Origin: Candidatus Hydrogenisulfobacillus filiaventi | GTDB lineage: Bacteria; Bacillota; Sulfobacillia; Sulfobacillales; R501 | Direction: 5' to 3' | Assembly: GCA_902809825.1 (NCBI GenBank) | Contig: LR778114.1 | Span: 558,001 to 622,000 of the forward strand | DNA length: 64,000 bases | Shown: one piece after another, positions 33,643 to 41,831 of the stretch | Layout of the letters: the number at the start of each line of letters is the position of its first letter | Position numbering within the stretch: the first letter of the stretch is position 1 | The notes under the pieces: generated by a model | The model's input: only the letters and a program-made list of their open reading frames with translations | Databases searched by the model: none | What the model was told of the DNA's origin: nothing | Made by a program: the position numbers and the translations under genes

Positions 33643-34122
33643 TCAGCGGGCGGTCTTCTTCTCGCGGTGGGCTTTGGCGCACTCCGTGCATAGTCCGTGC
33701 ACCTCCACCATGTGGGAGGTGACCGTGAACCCGTAGTTTTTGGCCACCGCCTGGATGGCCTGATCCAGCTCCGGGTTGTAGAAGTTGATCACGCGGCCGC
33801 ACCGCGAGCACACCAGGTGATGGTGGTGTTCGGCGAAGGGCGGCACCAGCTCGTAGGCCACCACCCCATGAGGCAGCAGTACGCTGTGGGTGACGGAAAT
33901 GGCCGTAAACCGTTCCAGGATGCGGTAGACGGTCGCCTGGTTGATGCCCAGCGGCTCCATCCGTTTACTGATCTCGGTGATGGAGAGGGGCGCGCTGGCG
34001 GCCTCCAGGGTCCGGAACAGCTGCAGGCGGTCAGGGGTCACCCGGAGCCCGTGTTCCCGCAGGGTGCTGGCCAGGAGCTGTTCGGCCCCGGACCGGGATG
34101 GTTTTTCCTCCGCGTCCGCCAT
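33643..34122 (-). CDS. Fur-family transcriptional regulator
   Basis: A 159-residue protein with the N-terminal winged helix (RVTPDRLQLFRTLE, then NQATVYRILERF) and the C-terminal dimerisation domain. The structural zinc site is Cys105/Cys108 (CSRCG) and Cys145/Cys148 (CTEC), and FAEHHHHLVC supplies regulatory-site histidines. Whether it senses iron (Fur), zinc (Zur) or peroxide (PerR) is not resolved. A longer version starting at 34152 lacks a ribosome binding site and would overlap the extended -10 element TGCTACACT near 34163-34171, so ATG 34122, which follows GGGAGGGC, is preferred. Confidence 0.85.
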   Translation of the reverse strand: MADAEEKPSRSGAEQLLASTLREHGLRVTPDRLQLFRTLEAASAPLSITEISKRMEPLGINQATVYRILERFTAISVTHSVLLPHGVVAYELVPPFAEHHHHLVCSRCGRVINFYNPELDQAIQAVAKNYGFTVTSHMVEVHGLCTECAKAHREKKTAR

Positions 34123-34234
34123 GCTGCGCCCGTGCCCTCCCATCGGTTCCATGCTTCATTAGTGTAGCACCTGGCCCGCCCCGGCTGCACCCCGCCCCGG
34201 CGGCGACGGGCGCCTGCCTCCCGTCGGGAGACTG

Positions 34235-34525
34235 TCAGGCGGGGGGCAGCAGTCCCTCCCGCCGCAGGGCTTCCAGGACCGCCTGCGGATGGGCCGTAAT
34301 GATAAAGACCTCCTGGGCGGCCCCGCCGGAACGGCCGATGAGCTTGATGCCGCTGGAGGTGAGGTACTGGAAGCTGAAGCCGGTGGATCCGCCGGCCTTG
34401 GGCTTGATGGTGCCGGGGATGACACCGTCCACCTCGGGCAGCTGCCCGATGAAGGCCAAGCCGGCCTCCAGCTCGCGCAGCACATGGTGCTGCCGTTTGA
34501 CCTTGCCTTGCCGGTATTTGGCCAC
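34235..34525 (-). CDS. Small conserved protein, DUF2103-like
   Basis: A 96-residue protein, mainly basic at the N-terminus (AKYRQGKVKRQHHVLRELE), with IPGTIKPKAGGSTGFSFQYL and KLIGRSGGAAQEVFIIT. These resemble the DUF2103 family found in clostridia and cyanobacteria, whose function is unknown although metal binding has been suggested. No cysteines are present. It sits between minC and fur on the same strand, 44 bases after minC. Confidence 0.65.
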   Translation of the reverse strand: MAKYRQGKVKRQHHVLRELEAGLAFIGQLPEVDGVIPGTIKPKAGGSTGFSFQYLTSSGIKLIGRSGGAAQEVFIITAHPQAVLEALRREGLLPPA

Positions 34526-34569
34526 CGCCCACCCGTGCCCTTCCCGTCGCCGGCGGCGGAACCCCGCCG

Positions 34570-35262
34570 TCAGCGGGCCCAGGGCAGGCCTCGGGACGCC
34601 TCGGCCTCGGGGGCCGGGCCGGCCGGGGCGGTCGGGGTGGAGGTGCCGGTCCGCCAGGGCTCTACCACCAGCTGCCGGGTACGGGGGTCGTAGCAGGCGT
34701 ACTCGGGTTCGTCCCGCAGGGGGGTGCCGGCGTCCTGGCCGGCGGCGATGGCGTCCCCGATGCGGACCTGGACCGCCTGAAAGCGCAGGGCAAAGATGCG
34801 GGCGTCGCTGCGGTGGGGCCGCCCCGCCCAGGCCTGCCCGCGCAGGGTGCCGAACACCAGGATGTCGCCCCCGGCCAGCACGCGGGCGCCGGCGTTGACG
34901 TCCCCCAGTACCACGATGTCCCCCTCATGGCTCAGCTCCTGGCCGGAGCGCAGGGTCTGCCGCCAGATGAGCGGGCCGGCGGCCTCCCGTCGCGGCAGGA
35001 GGATGGGCCGTTCGCTGCGCTCCCCCACCGCCCGCAGCCGCAACTGGGGGAAACGAGCGAAGACCGCCGCCAGGGCGGTGAGCAGGGCAGGACCCGGACC
35101 GGGAGCCGGAACCTCCACCCGCAAATCCCCCACCCCGCCTAGAAAGGCCAGGCGGGCGGAGAGGAAGTCCCCCAGCCGGGTTTCCAGCGCCGAGGGGCCA
35201 GCTTCGACATCGGCCGGTGCCAGGATGAGACGGAGTCCCTGCCGGTTCCCTTTCAGTTCCAT
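34570..35262 (-). CDS. minC: Septum site-determining protein MinC
   Basis: A 230-residue protein. The C-terminal right-handed beta-helix of MinC is clear: LRSGQELSHEGDIVVLGDVN, then AGARVLAGGDILVFGTLRGQAW and the A-G-x-x segments that follow. The N-terminal FtsZ-inhibiting domain (residues 1-95) is divergent. MinC blocks Z-ring formation near poles together with MinD. No minD or mreBCD genes are in the window, so this copy is separated from its usual cluster. The C-terminal tail is Pro/Ala-rich. Confidence 0.85.
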   Translation of the reverse strand: MELKGNRQGLRLILAPADVEAGPSALETRLGDFLSARLAFLGGVGDLRVEVPAPGPGPALLTALAAVFARFPQLRLRAVGERSERPILLPRREAAGPLIWRQTLRSGQELSHEGDIVVLGDVNAGARVLAGGDILVFGTLRGQAWAGRPHRSDARIFALRFQAVQVRIGDAIAAGQDAGTPLRDEPEYACYDPRTRQLVVEPWRTGTSTPTAPAGPAPEAEASRGLPWAR

Positions 35263-35278
35263 GCGGGCGAGCCCCCCT

Positions 35279-35495
35279 TTAACGGTCGCGGTCGGGCGTT
35301 GTCATATTATAGCTGTTATTCCCCTTTGCGGCCGGAATTCCTGCTCCCCTGCCGAAGCCCAGCATGAGGCGGCGCCCCCCGTGGCGGATCTCGACACCGG
35401 TCACCACCTGGCCGGCCTTGAGGCGGTGCAGGGCTTCGGTCAGGGAGAGCGGCCCGTGGTCCCAGTAGCAGCTGATGGGGGCTGCGGGTGGGGGG
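35279..35495 (-). other. Out-of-frame 3' extension of the replication-relaxation-like gene
   Basis: One frame here reads APISCYWDHGPLSLTEALHR, then LKAGQVVTGVEIRHGGRR and LMLGFGRG before a stop at 35279. It looks like real protein, but no start codon with a ribosome binding site serves it. The preceding gene reaches this DNA in another frame after a run of seven Gs (35490-35496 on the plus strand). One extra base in that run would join the two and add about 70 residues. Confidence 0.5.
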
Positions 35496-36018
35496 GCGGG
35501 TCCGGCCGGGCGTGCGCGGCCAGCCAGGCCGGTAAGGTGCGGGCCAGGTCCGCCAGGGGGAAGGCCCCGGCCGGCCAGGGGTCCGGGGCCGGACCCGCCG
35601 CCAGCCAGGCGGCCAGCCGGGCCACGCGCCGGGGATCCTCCGCGACCGCCACCAGGGGACCGGGGGCCCACAGGTGATAGCGTTCCAGTTTGGCCAGCCA
35701 TTGCCGGCGGCTTTCGCTGCCGGTGTCGGCCTCCAGCCAGACTTCGGCGGCGCAGGGCAGCAGGCGGGCGCGGGCGTCGGGGGCGGGGCCGCCCGGCGCG
35801 GGGGGGATCCGGCTCCAGCTCCAAAGGACCGGTTCCAGGGACAGGAAGATCCGGGCCACCAGGCAGGCATGGCGCCGGTGGCGGGGGGGATCGCCCGCCC
35901 AGAGGTCGCCGTCCACAGCCCGCGCTCCGGGCAGGTCCGGGGCCGCCGCCGCCAGGCCCGGCAGACAGCCGGCCTGGCGCAACCGCCAGGCCAGCAGGGC
36001 GGGCGGCGGGCCGCTCAT
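35440..36018 (-). CDS. Replication-relaxation-like protein (possibly truncated by a frameshift)
   Basis: A 192-residue protein. The core AEVWLEADTGSESRRQWLAK followed by LERYHLWA resembles the D-x-G-T/S-E motif and K-L-x-x-Y segment of the replication-relaxation family, distant nuclease-like proteins encoded next to TraG/VirD4-like ATPases in Gram-positive plasmids and integrative elements. The last 25 residues turn into a Pro/His/Ser-rich stretch, and the continuation is better in a second frame (see the 35279-35495 entry). Its ATG overlaps the stop of the TraG-like ATPase gene by 4 bases, so the two are expressed as a pair. The assignment is tentative. Confidence 0.5.
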   Translation of the reverse strand: MSGPPPALLAWRLRQAGCLPGLAAAAPDLPGARAVDGDLWAGDPPRHRRHACLVARIFLSLEPVLWSWSRIPPAPGGPAPDARARLLPCAAEVWLEADTGSESRRQWLAKLERYHLWAPGPLVAVAEDPRRVARLAAWLAAGPAPDPWPAGAFPLADLARTLPAWLAAHARPDPPPHPQPPSAATGTTGRSP

Positions 36019-37478
36019 AGCGGCAGGTGCCGGAGGCGGACCGGCACCGGCGGCCGGAGGCGGCCCCCGCGGGTGAGGCTGGCCCAGGCCTGCCCCCGGG
36101 GCAGGTAGCGCAGGCGGTCAGGCAGAGGAAAGGGGGCGGCCAGTGCCCGCAGGCGGGCGATGTCCTCCGGGGCCAGGCCGCCCAGGGCCAGACGCTGGCG
36201 GGCGTTGGCCAGCACGCTGCTGCGCAGGGGTTCCGCCAGCTGGGCCAGGTCCTGATGGGCCAGGACCAGCCCCACCCCAAAGCCGCGGGCCAGGGCCAGG
36301 AATTCGCCCAGTTCGGGGGAGACATACTGCTGGAATTCGTCCAGGTAGAGGAAATAGGGGGCGGCCCCCGGCGGGCGCCGGTAGGCGGCGGCGGCCAGGG
36401 ACTGCCAGAGGAGGGCGGCCAGGGCGCGGGCAGCGGGGCCGAGGCCGGCCAGGGTGAGCGGGGCCAGGACCACCGTGCCCTCCGCCAGCACCTGATCCCA
36501 GCTGAAGTCCCCCGGCCCGGACAGCACGGCTGCCACTCGGGGATCGGCCAGCCACAGGCCGAGGCGGTTCAGGAGACCCTGGCGCTGTTCGGCCGCCTTG
36601 CGGGGGCCGAGGCTGCCCAGCTGCTCGCGGAAATAGCCCAGCACGGCCGGGTCGCGCACCCGTCCCAGTACCTGCAGGCGGGTGGGGTCGTGGCGCAGGA
36701 AGGCCTGCAGATGGGTGAGGTCGGCTGCTTCCCCGTGCACCGCCTTGACCGCCCGGACGCTGTAGAGCAGTTCCACCCGGGCGGCGGTCTCGTAATACGG
36801 GTGGCCGAGGGGGGTGAGGGCGGACAGGGCCCAGGCCAGCGCTTCTCCGGCCGCCTCGGCGGGGCCCGCCAGGGGGTTGAAGCGGGGACAGTCGGGCTCA
36901 CGGGGATCGAAGTAGATGAGGGTACGGCCACTTCGGGTGACCCGCGACCGCAGGGCGGCCGCCAGGTCGCCTTTGGGCTCGATGAGCGCGAACCCGCAGC
37001 CGCGGGCGGTATCCTGGGCCATGAGCGGCAGCAGCACCGCCGAGGATTTGCCGGAGCCGGTGGGGCCGAGCACGTGCAGGTGCAGTAGGCGGTCCGTGTC
37101 GGCCAGCGCCAGCGGCCGCCCCCAGGGACCGCGCCCCAGGACGACGCCGCCGGCGGGGCCGGCCCGGGTCCGCCAGGCGGCCAGGGCGAGCGCAGTGGCC
37201 GCGGCCGGTAGCAGCAGGGGCAGCCGGTCGGCGGCGGCGCTCAGCAGGCAGCCCGCCCAGGCGCGGCGGGGTCCGGCGGCGGCGGGCGGGCTCAGGGCCA
37301 GGATGCCGCTGAGGAGGCAGAGTCCGCCGGCCCAGGGTACGGACAAGAGGGGCGGCCAGCCGCCCAGGAGGCGGCCGGCGGCATCGGCCGCCAAGGCCAG
37401 GGCGGGAGGCAGGGTCAGCGCCAGCGCCAGCAGCCGGCGCGGGCCCGGCCGCAGCCACCATCCCCATCCCCCGGGCAC
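36015..37478 (-). CDS. VirD4/TraG-like coupling ATPase (orphan)
   Basis: A 487-residue protein with four N-terminal hydrophobic segments (residues 15-115), followed by a FtsK/HerA-type ATPase domain. Walker A is VLGPTGSGKSSAVLLPL, the early motif ALIEPKGDLAAALRSR and Walker B YFLYLDEFQQYVSP are those of type IV coupling proteins, and a C-terminal FGVGLVLAHQDLAQL is the usual sensor region. Such proteins bring DNA or protein to a secretion channel. No relaxase, VirB4 or other conjugation gene is nearby; only the replication-relaxation-like gene follows, so it may be a chromosomal remnant or a domesticated module. GTG 37478 has a GGAAGGGGG site. Confidence 0.75.
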   Translation of the reverse strand: MPGGWGWWLRPGPRRLLALALTLPPALALAADAAGRLLGGWPPLLSVPWAGGLCLLSGILALSPPAAAGPRRAWAGCLLSAAADRLPLLLPAAATALALAAWRTRAGPAGGVVLGRGPWGRPLALADTDRLLHLHVLGPTGSGKSSAVLLPLMAQDTARGCGFALIEPKGDLAAALRSRVTRSGRTLIYFDPREPDCPRFNPLAGPAEAAGEALAWALSALTPLGHPYYETAARVELLYSVRAVKAVHGEAADLTHLQAFLRHDPTRLQVLGRVRDPAVLGYFREQLGSLGPRKAAEQRQGLLNRLGLWLADPRVAAVLSGPGDFSWDQVLAEGTVVLAPLTLAGLGPAARALAALLWQSLAAAAYRRPPGAAPYFLYLDEFQQYVSPELGEFLALARGFGVGLVLAHQDLAQLAEPLRSSVLANARQRLALGGLAPEDIARLRALAAPFPLPDRLRYLPRGQAWASLTRGGRLRPPVPVRLRHLPL

Positions 37479-37561
37479 CAGGAATCCCCCTTCCGGACAG
37501 CAACGTTCCGGAGGGGGGATTCGCGACCGGGCAGCGGATTCCTTTTCCGGCCGGGCCCGGA

Positions 37562-38986
37562 TTAGCCCTCCTGCCAGTTCCGGGCGGGCAGGAAGGGGAA
37601 GGGGGCCAGCGCCTCGTCCAAGGCGGCGGTGATGGCGGCCAGGTGCTCGGGGGTGTCGGCTTCCGCCCGCGCCACCAGGGCCGGCTGGGTGTTGGAGGCC
37701 CGCAGCAGGCCCCAGCCGTAGGGGAAGACCACCCGCACCCCGTCCACGGTGATGACCTGCACGTCGGGCCGGGCCCGGAAGTGGTCGCGGACCTGTTCCA
37801 CAACCTGGAACTTGCGCTCGTCCGGGCAGTCGATGCGGACCTCGGGGGTGGCCGGGCGCTCCGGCACATCCGCCAGCAGGGCCGAGAGGGGGCGGTCGCT
37901 GCGGGACAGGATGCGCAGCAGGCGGCCGGCAGCGTAGAAGGCATCGTCGTAGCCGTAGTACTCGTCGGCGAAGAACATGTGCCCCGACATCTCGCCGGTG
38001 AACACCGCCCCCGTCTCCCGCATGCGGGCCTTGATCAGGGAATGGCCCGTGCTGAAGAACTCCGGCTGCCCGCCCAGGCGGGCCACCTCGTCATAGAGGG
38101 TCTGGGAGCATTTGACCTCAATGATGGCGGGGGTGCCCGGATGCTGCGGCAGGATCTCCCGCCAGTACAGCACCATCAGACGGTCGCCCCAGATGATGCG
38201 TCCGGTGTCGTCGACCACCCCGATGCGGTCCCCGTCGCCGTCGAAGGCGATGCCGACGTCCGCCCCCTCCCGGCGCACGGCGGCAATCAGGTCGGTTAGG
38301 TTGGCCGCCACCACCGGGTCGGGATGATGGTTGGGGAAGCGGGCGTCGGCTTCGCAATAGAGGAAACTGGCCGGGACCCCGAAGGACTCGGTGAAGACGC
38401 GGCGGGCGAACAGGCTGGCAGTGCCGTTGCCACAGTCCACCACCACCTTCGGGCGGTGGGGGCCGAGCCGGATCTTCTCCCGCAGCATGGCCAGGTAGGC
38501 GGGGACCACGTCGACTGCCTCCACCGTGCCGCTGCCGGCGGTAAAGCGGCCGCTCTCCAGAATCCGGCGTATCCCCTGAATCTCCTCCCCGTACAGGGTA
38601 GCGGGCCCGCGGGCCAGTTTGAAGCCGTTGAACTCGGCCGGGTTGTGGCTGGCGGTAATCATGGCCCCGCCCTCGATGCCGAGGTGGACCCGGGCGAAGT
38701 AGAAGATGGGGGTCGTCACCTCGCCGATGTCGGTCACATCCACCCCGCCGGCGGTGAGCCCCGCCACCAGGGCGTCGCGGTAGGCGGGGGAGGAGGTGCG
38801 GCTGTCGCGGCCAACGATGGCCCGCGACAGGCCATGGGCTTTGAGGTCGGTGGCAAAAGCCCGGCCCAGGCGCACGATATCGTCCTGATCGAAGTCCTGG
38901 CCGGCGATACCCCGGATGTCGTATTCGCGGAAAACGGCCGGATTCAGGGTGACCCCCTCCTTAAATTCGCCTTTAAAAATGCCCAC
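37562..38986 (-). CDS. Phosphomannomutase/phosphoglucomutase
   Basis: A 474-residue alpha-D-phosphohexomutase that interconverts hexose 1- and 6-phosphates. FREYDIRGIAG opens domain 1, the phosphoserine loop is TASHNPAEFNG, the metal loop is FDGDGDRIGVVDD, the sugar-specificity loop GEMSGHMFF contains the Glu and Ser typical of PMM/PGM enzymes, and the phosphate-binding loop is LRASNTQPALVAR. It would provide mannose 1-phosphate for GDP-mannose and the DPM1-like enzyme. GTG 38986 has GAAGGGG; CTG 38947, with AAGGAGGGGG, gives a start like that of relatives and is a real alternative. Confidence 0.9.
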   Translation of the reverse strand: MGIFKGEFKEGVTLNPAVFREYDIRGIAGQDFDQDDIVRLGRAFATDLKAHGLSRAIVGRDSRTSSPAYRDALVAGLTAGGVDVTDIGEVTTPIFYFARVHLGIEGGAMITASHNPAEFNGFKLARGPATLYGEEIQGIRRILESGRFTAGSGTVEAVDVVPAYLAMLREKIRLGPHRPKVVVDCGNGTASLFARRVFTESFGVPASFLYCEADARFPNHHPDPVVAANLTDLIAAVRREGADVGIAFDGDGDRIGVVDDTGRIIWGDRLMVLYWREILPQHPGTPAIIEVKCSQTLYDEVARLGGQPEFFSTGHSLIKARMRETGAVFTGEMSGHMFFADEYYGYDDAFYAAGRLLRILSRSDRPLSALLADVPERPATPEVRIDCPDERKFQVVEQVRDHFRARPDVQVITVDGVRVVFPYGWGLLRASNTQPALVARAEADTPEHLAAITAALDEALAPFPFLPARNWQEG

Positions 38987-39163
38987 ACCGACCCCTTCCA
39001 CCGGCTCCCGGTTTGGCAGGAGCTGGAGGAGCGGTCTTTCGCCATCATACCGCCGGCCCGGCCGGCGCGCCAGCGCCCGGCCGGCGCCGAATTGACCGGC
39101 CCCTGCCGGCCTCCTATCATCAGACGCAGATGGGCAGGCCCAGAGGGGCCGCCGGCGGGGGGG

Positions 39164-39643
39164 ATGGCGGTGGAGGTGCGGCCGTATCGGGCGCAGGATT
39201 ACCGCGCGGTGCTGGACGCGCAATGTGACCTCTACCAGATCAACTTCCCCCGCTTTGTCTGCACCTCCGCCTTTCTCGGCGAACAGGCGCAGCGTATCCG
39301 CACCGCCGTCCGGCGGCCCTATGAGAACGGCATCTTCGTGCTGGATGACGACGGCCTCTTCGCCGGCTTCATCTGGGTGGTCATCCGCATGGACCTCCAG
39401 GGCACCTTCGGGTCGGTGGACCAGGTATACTTGCGGCCGGCCTACCGCCGGCGTGGATTGGGCCGCCTCCTGCTGGAGGCGGCCCATCGCTTCGTCGCCG
39501 AACGCGGCGTGCGCTTTGCCCGCCTGTATGTCACCCGGGACAACCAGGATGCCGTGCACCTCTATGAGCGCGAGGGCTACCGCATCATCCGCTACGAGAT
39601 GGAGCGGCCGGTGGGCCCGGAGGACCTGCGCCGGCTGTGGTGA
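39164..39643 (+). CDS. GNAT-family N-acetyltransferase
   Basis: A 159-residue single GNAT domain. VRPYRAQDYRAVLDAQCDL starts the fold, VDQVYLRPAYRRRGLGRLLL contains the acetyl-CoA pyrophosphate loop (RRRGLG), and LYVTRDNQDAVHLYEREGY is motif B. The substrate is unknown. ATG 39164 is the first start in frame after the divergent phosphohexomutase; the open frame itself extends far upstream but is antisense to that gene. It ends 4 bases before the convergent htrA gene. Confidence 0.82.
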   Translation: MAVEVRPYRAQDYRAVLDAQCDLYQINFPRFVCTSAFLGEQAQRIRTAVRRPYENGIFVLDDDGLFAGFIWVVIRMDLQGTFGSVDQVYLRPAYRRRGLGRLLLEAAHRFVAERGVRFARLYVTRDNQDAVHLYEREGYRIIRYEMERPVGPEDLRRLW

Positions 39644-39647
39644 CCCC

Positions 39648-40850
39648 CTAGCCCCCGAAGGGGGAAGCCGGAGGTGTGGGCAGGGGGCCGTTGGGCTCCT
39701 GGCCGACGGTGACCGTGCGCGTGAGGACCTGCCCCTGCCGGTTGATGGTCAGGGTGAGGGTCTGGTTGACCTTGCTGCGGTGCACGATGTCCTCCAGCGC
39801 CTGGGCGCTGTCCACCGGCCGCCCGTTAACGGCCGTAATCACCTCCCCCGCCTGGAGACCGGCCTGGGCGGCGGGGCTGGAGGGGTCGACATAGGCGATG
39901 ACCACCCCTCGGCTGGTGGAGAGGCCGTACTGCCGGGCCAGGCTGCTGTCGTCGGTGGCAATCCAGACCCCGATCCAGGGCCGGATGACCTTGTGATAGG
40001 TCATGAGCTGGGGCAGGATCTGGTCCACGGTGGAGGTGGGGATGGCAAAGCCGATCCCCTGGGCCGACTCCGCCACCGCGGTGTTGATGCCCACCACCTG
40101 CCCGGCCAGGTTGAGCAGGGGCCCGCCGCTGTTGCCGGGGTTGATGGCGGCCGAGGTCTGCAGCAGGTTGCGGTACTGCCGGTGGCCGATGGTCAGCGGC
40201 CGGCCCTTGGCGGAGATGACCCCCACCGTGACCGTGTGGCTGAGGTTATAGGGGTTGCCGATGGCGATCACCCAGGACCCTACCGGGGTGTTGTTGGAGT
40301 TGCCCAGCACCAGGTAGGGCACCGGCTTGGGGGGATTGATTTTGAGCACCGCCAGGTCGGTGGCGTAATCCGCCCCGACCACCGTGGCCGGGAAGGGATT
40401 CTTGTAGCCCGGCACCACCACATCGATGCGGGTGGCCCCGTTGATCACGTGGTCGTTGGTCAGCAGGTATCCCTGGCTGTTGAAGAAGAACCCGGATCCG
40501 ATATCGGTCTGATACTGAGGGGGAATGTTGACCGGTCCCTGGTTGCCGAACAGGGAGCCGAAAAACTGGTTGAAAAAGGGATTGGTGCCGGTGTTCTGCG
40601 GCACCTGGGCCACGATCTTGACCACGGCCGGGCTGACCCGCTTTACCACGTTGCTGATGGTATCCGGCCCCAGGGGCAGGGTGGCAGGGGTGTTCTCGGC
40701 CACAGTGGCGTAGTGCACCACCCCGGCGCTGGCGATATGGGGCCCCGTAGGCTCCAGGTGCTCATAGGTTAGCAGGCCGCCGGTCACCGCGCCGGCTCCG
40801 ACCGCAAAGCCGACTATGGCGGCCGCCACGGTCTTGCCGATGCTGGCCAT
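39648..40850 (-). CDS. htrA: HtrA/DegP-family serine protease
   Basis: A 400-residue membrane-anchored trypsin-like protease with one PDZ domain, involved in extracytoplasmic protein quality control. A single hydrophobic helix lies at residues 7-26. The catalytic triad is in LLTNDHVI (His), DYATDLAVLK (Asp) and NPGNSGGPLLN (Ser). The PDZ domain (from about residue 290) includes SPAAQAGLQAGEVITAVNGRP. Two ATGs are possible; the second, at 40850, has GGAGGG at 6 bases, while the first, at 40856, abuts it. A strong inverted repeat lies in its leader. Confidence 0.93.
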   Translation of the reverse strand: MASIGKTVAAAIVGFAVGAGAVTGGLLTYEHLEPTGPHIASAGVVHYATVAENTPATLPLGPDTISNVVKRVSPAVVKIVAQVPQNTGTNPFFNQFFGSLFGNQGPVNIPPQYQTDIGSGFFFNSQGYLLTNDHVINGATRIDVVVPGYKNPFPATVVGADYATDLAVLKINPPKPVPYLVLGNSNNTPVGSWVIAIGNPYNLSHTVTVGVISAKGRPLTIGHRQYRNLLQTSAAINPGNSGGPLLNLAGQVVGINTAVAESAQGIGFAIPTSTVDQILPQLMTYHKVIRPWIGVWIATDDSSLARQYGLSTSRGVVIAYVDPSSPAAQAGLQAGEVITAVNGRPVDSAQALEDIVHRSKVNQTLTLTINRQGQVLTRTVTVGQEPNGPLPTPPASPFGG

Positions 40851-40864
40851 GTCCATCCCTCCGG

Positions 40865-40889
40865 TAGGCGGAAAGGGTCTTTCCGCCTA
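40865..40889 (-). repeat. Perfect inverted repeat in the htrA leader
   Basis: TAGGCGGAAAG and its exact complement (11 bp) flank a 3-base loop, ending a few bases upstream of the htrA ribosome binding site. It may be an operator, for example for a CssR-like envelope stress regulator, or a stabilising mRNA hairpin. No U-tract follows on either strand, so it is not a normal terminator. Confidence 0.7.
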
Positions 40890-40981
40890 GCATGTCGGTC
40901 CGCGCCGACTTTTACCCTTGAGTGTAGGGCCCAGATGTTGCAATTTCATTAAGGTGGCGCGGCGCGAAAGGGGGTGGGGGC

Positions 40982-41518
40982 TTGACCCCGGTTCTGCATC
41001 CGTTCCGGCAATGGCTGCGCATTGCGTGCGCCGTCTGCGGACGGGAGGGGGTCTATCCGGTGCCGACCGGGGGCGGCAGTTTGCGCTGCACCTGCGGGGC
41101 GGAAGTGGCCCGGCTGGCCGCGCAGGGGCCGCACCGTCTACGATGGCGCTGGGCGTGCGCCGCGTGCGGCAGCTGGCACGCCGGCAGTGCCGCCCGCCGG
41201 GAGCTGGCGCGCTCCGCCGCCTGCGGCGGGGCCCGCGAATGGGTCTGTCCGAATGCCGGGACCACGCTGGCCGCCCTGGGCGCCCATGATGCCGTGCTGG
41301 GGGTGCCCCTCGCCCGGCTGGGAGCCGACGGGGCCTGCGGAGCCGGGACGGCGGCGGCCTGGAGCCCGGGTTCCTACCGCGCCCCGGCGCCTGTCCGGGC
41401 CGGATCGGCCGGCAGGCACCGCCACCGCCCCCACCTGCAACCGCCGGTTCTCCCAGCATCCTCGTCCGGACCGGGTGGTGGACCGCTTCCCCCCTCGCAT
41501 CCGAAAAGTGCTGGCTAA
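40982..41518 (+). CDS. Zinc-ribbon protein of unknown function
   Basis: A 178-residue protein whose first half holds several Cys pairs: ACAVCG, RCTCG, ACAACG and a later ACGG followed by VCP, as in rubredoxin-like or zinc-ribbon folds. The region WLRIACAVCGREGVYPVP followed by LRCTCGAEVARL looks like a genuine nucleic-acid or metal-binding module. The second half is Pro/Arg/Ser-rich and may be disordered. The start would be TTG 40982, with AAAGGGGGTGGGGG upstream. No homologue is recognised. It is transcribed toward glpX, with about 310 bases between. Confidence 0.5.
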   Translation: MTPVLHPFRQWLRIACAVCGREGVYPVPTGGGSLRCTCGAEVARLAAQGPHRLRWRWACAACGSWHAGSAARRELARSAACGGAREWVCPNAGTTLAALGAHDAVLGVPLARLGADGACGAGTAAAWSPGSYRAPAPVRAGSAGRHRHRPHLQPPVLPASSSGPGGGPLPPSHPKSAG

Positions 41519-41831
41519 AAACGGAGGCGAAGGCTAATATAAAGAGCGATCCCCGGCGTTATCCCGGTGTCTGGCATGATTCTTCTCGCCAGTGACGCAT
41601 GCACGGGAACACCACCACTACCGCTACGGGTTCGAGTCGGAGCCGTCGGGGGCACCGCACCACCCCGAAACTCGTCTGGAGGCCACCAAGGCCGGGACGC
41701 CGGTTGCCCTTCAACTTCCTGTCCGGTACAGGTGGACTGTCCGCATCACCCGGCATACCCGAGCGTTCTCCCCTGGCGGTACCAGCGCAGCAAATTGCGC
41801 CCTGAGCGCGTATATGGAGGCACAGGAACCG
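41519..41831 (+). other. Non-coding gap before glpX
   Basis: No convincing gene. TATAAA at about 41541 is a possible -10 without a clear -35, and a 5-bp inverted repeat (CCTGT, loop CCGGT, ACAGG) lies at about 41720. The glpX frame is open through this interval, but its start is better placed at 41832. A stretch reading GGGTTCGAGTC near 41625 resembles a tRNA T-loop by chance. Confidence 0.4.

Noticed and set aside
36015-37478. Part of an integrative conjugative element
   Set aside because: No relaxase, integrase, VirB4 or attachment repeats are seen around the coupling-type ATPase, and flanking genes are housekeeping.
41618-41642. T-loop-like sequence GGGTTCGAGTC suggesting a tRNA
   Set aside because: The flanking bases do not form a T-stem, and no acceptor or anticodon arms can be found.
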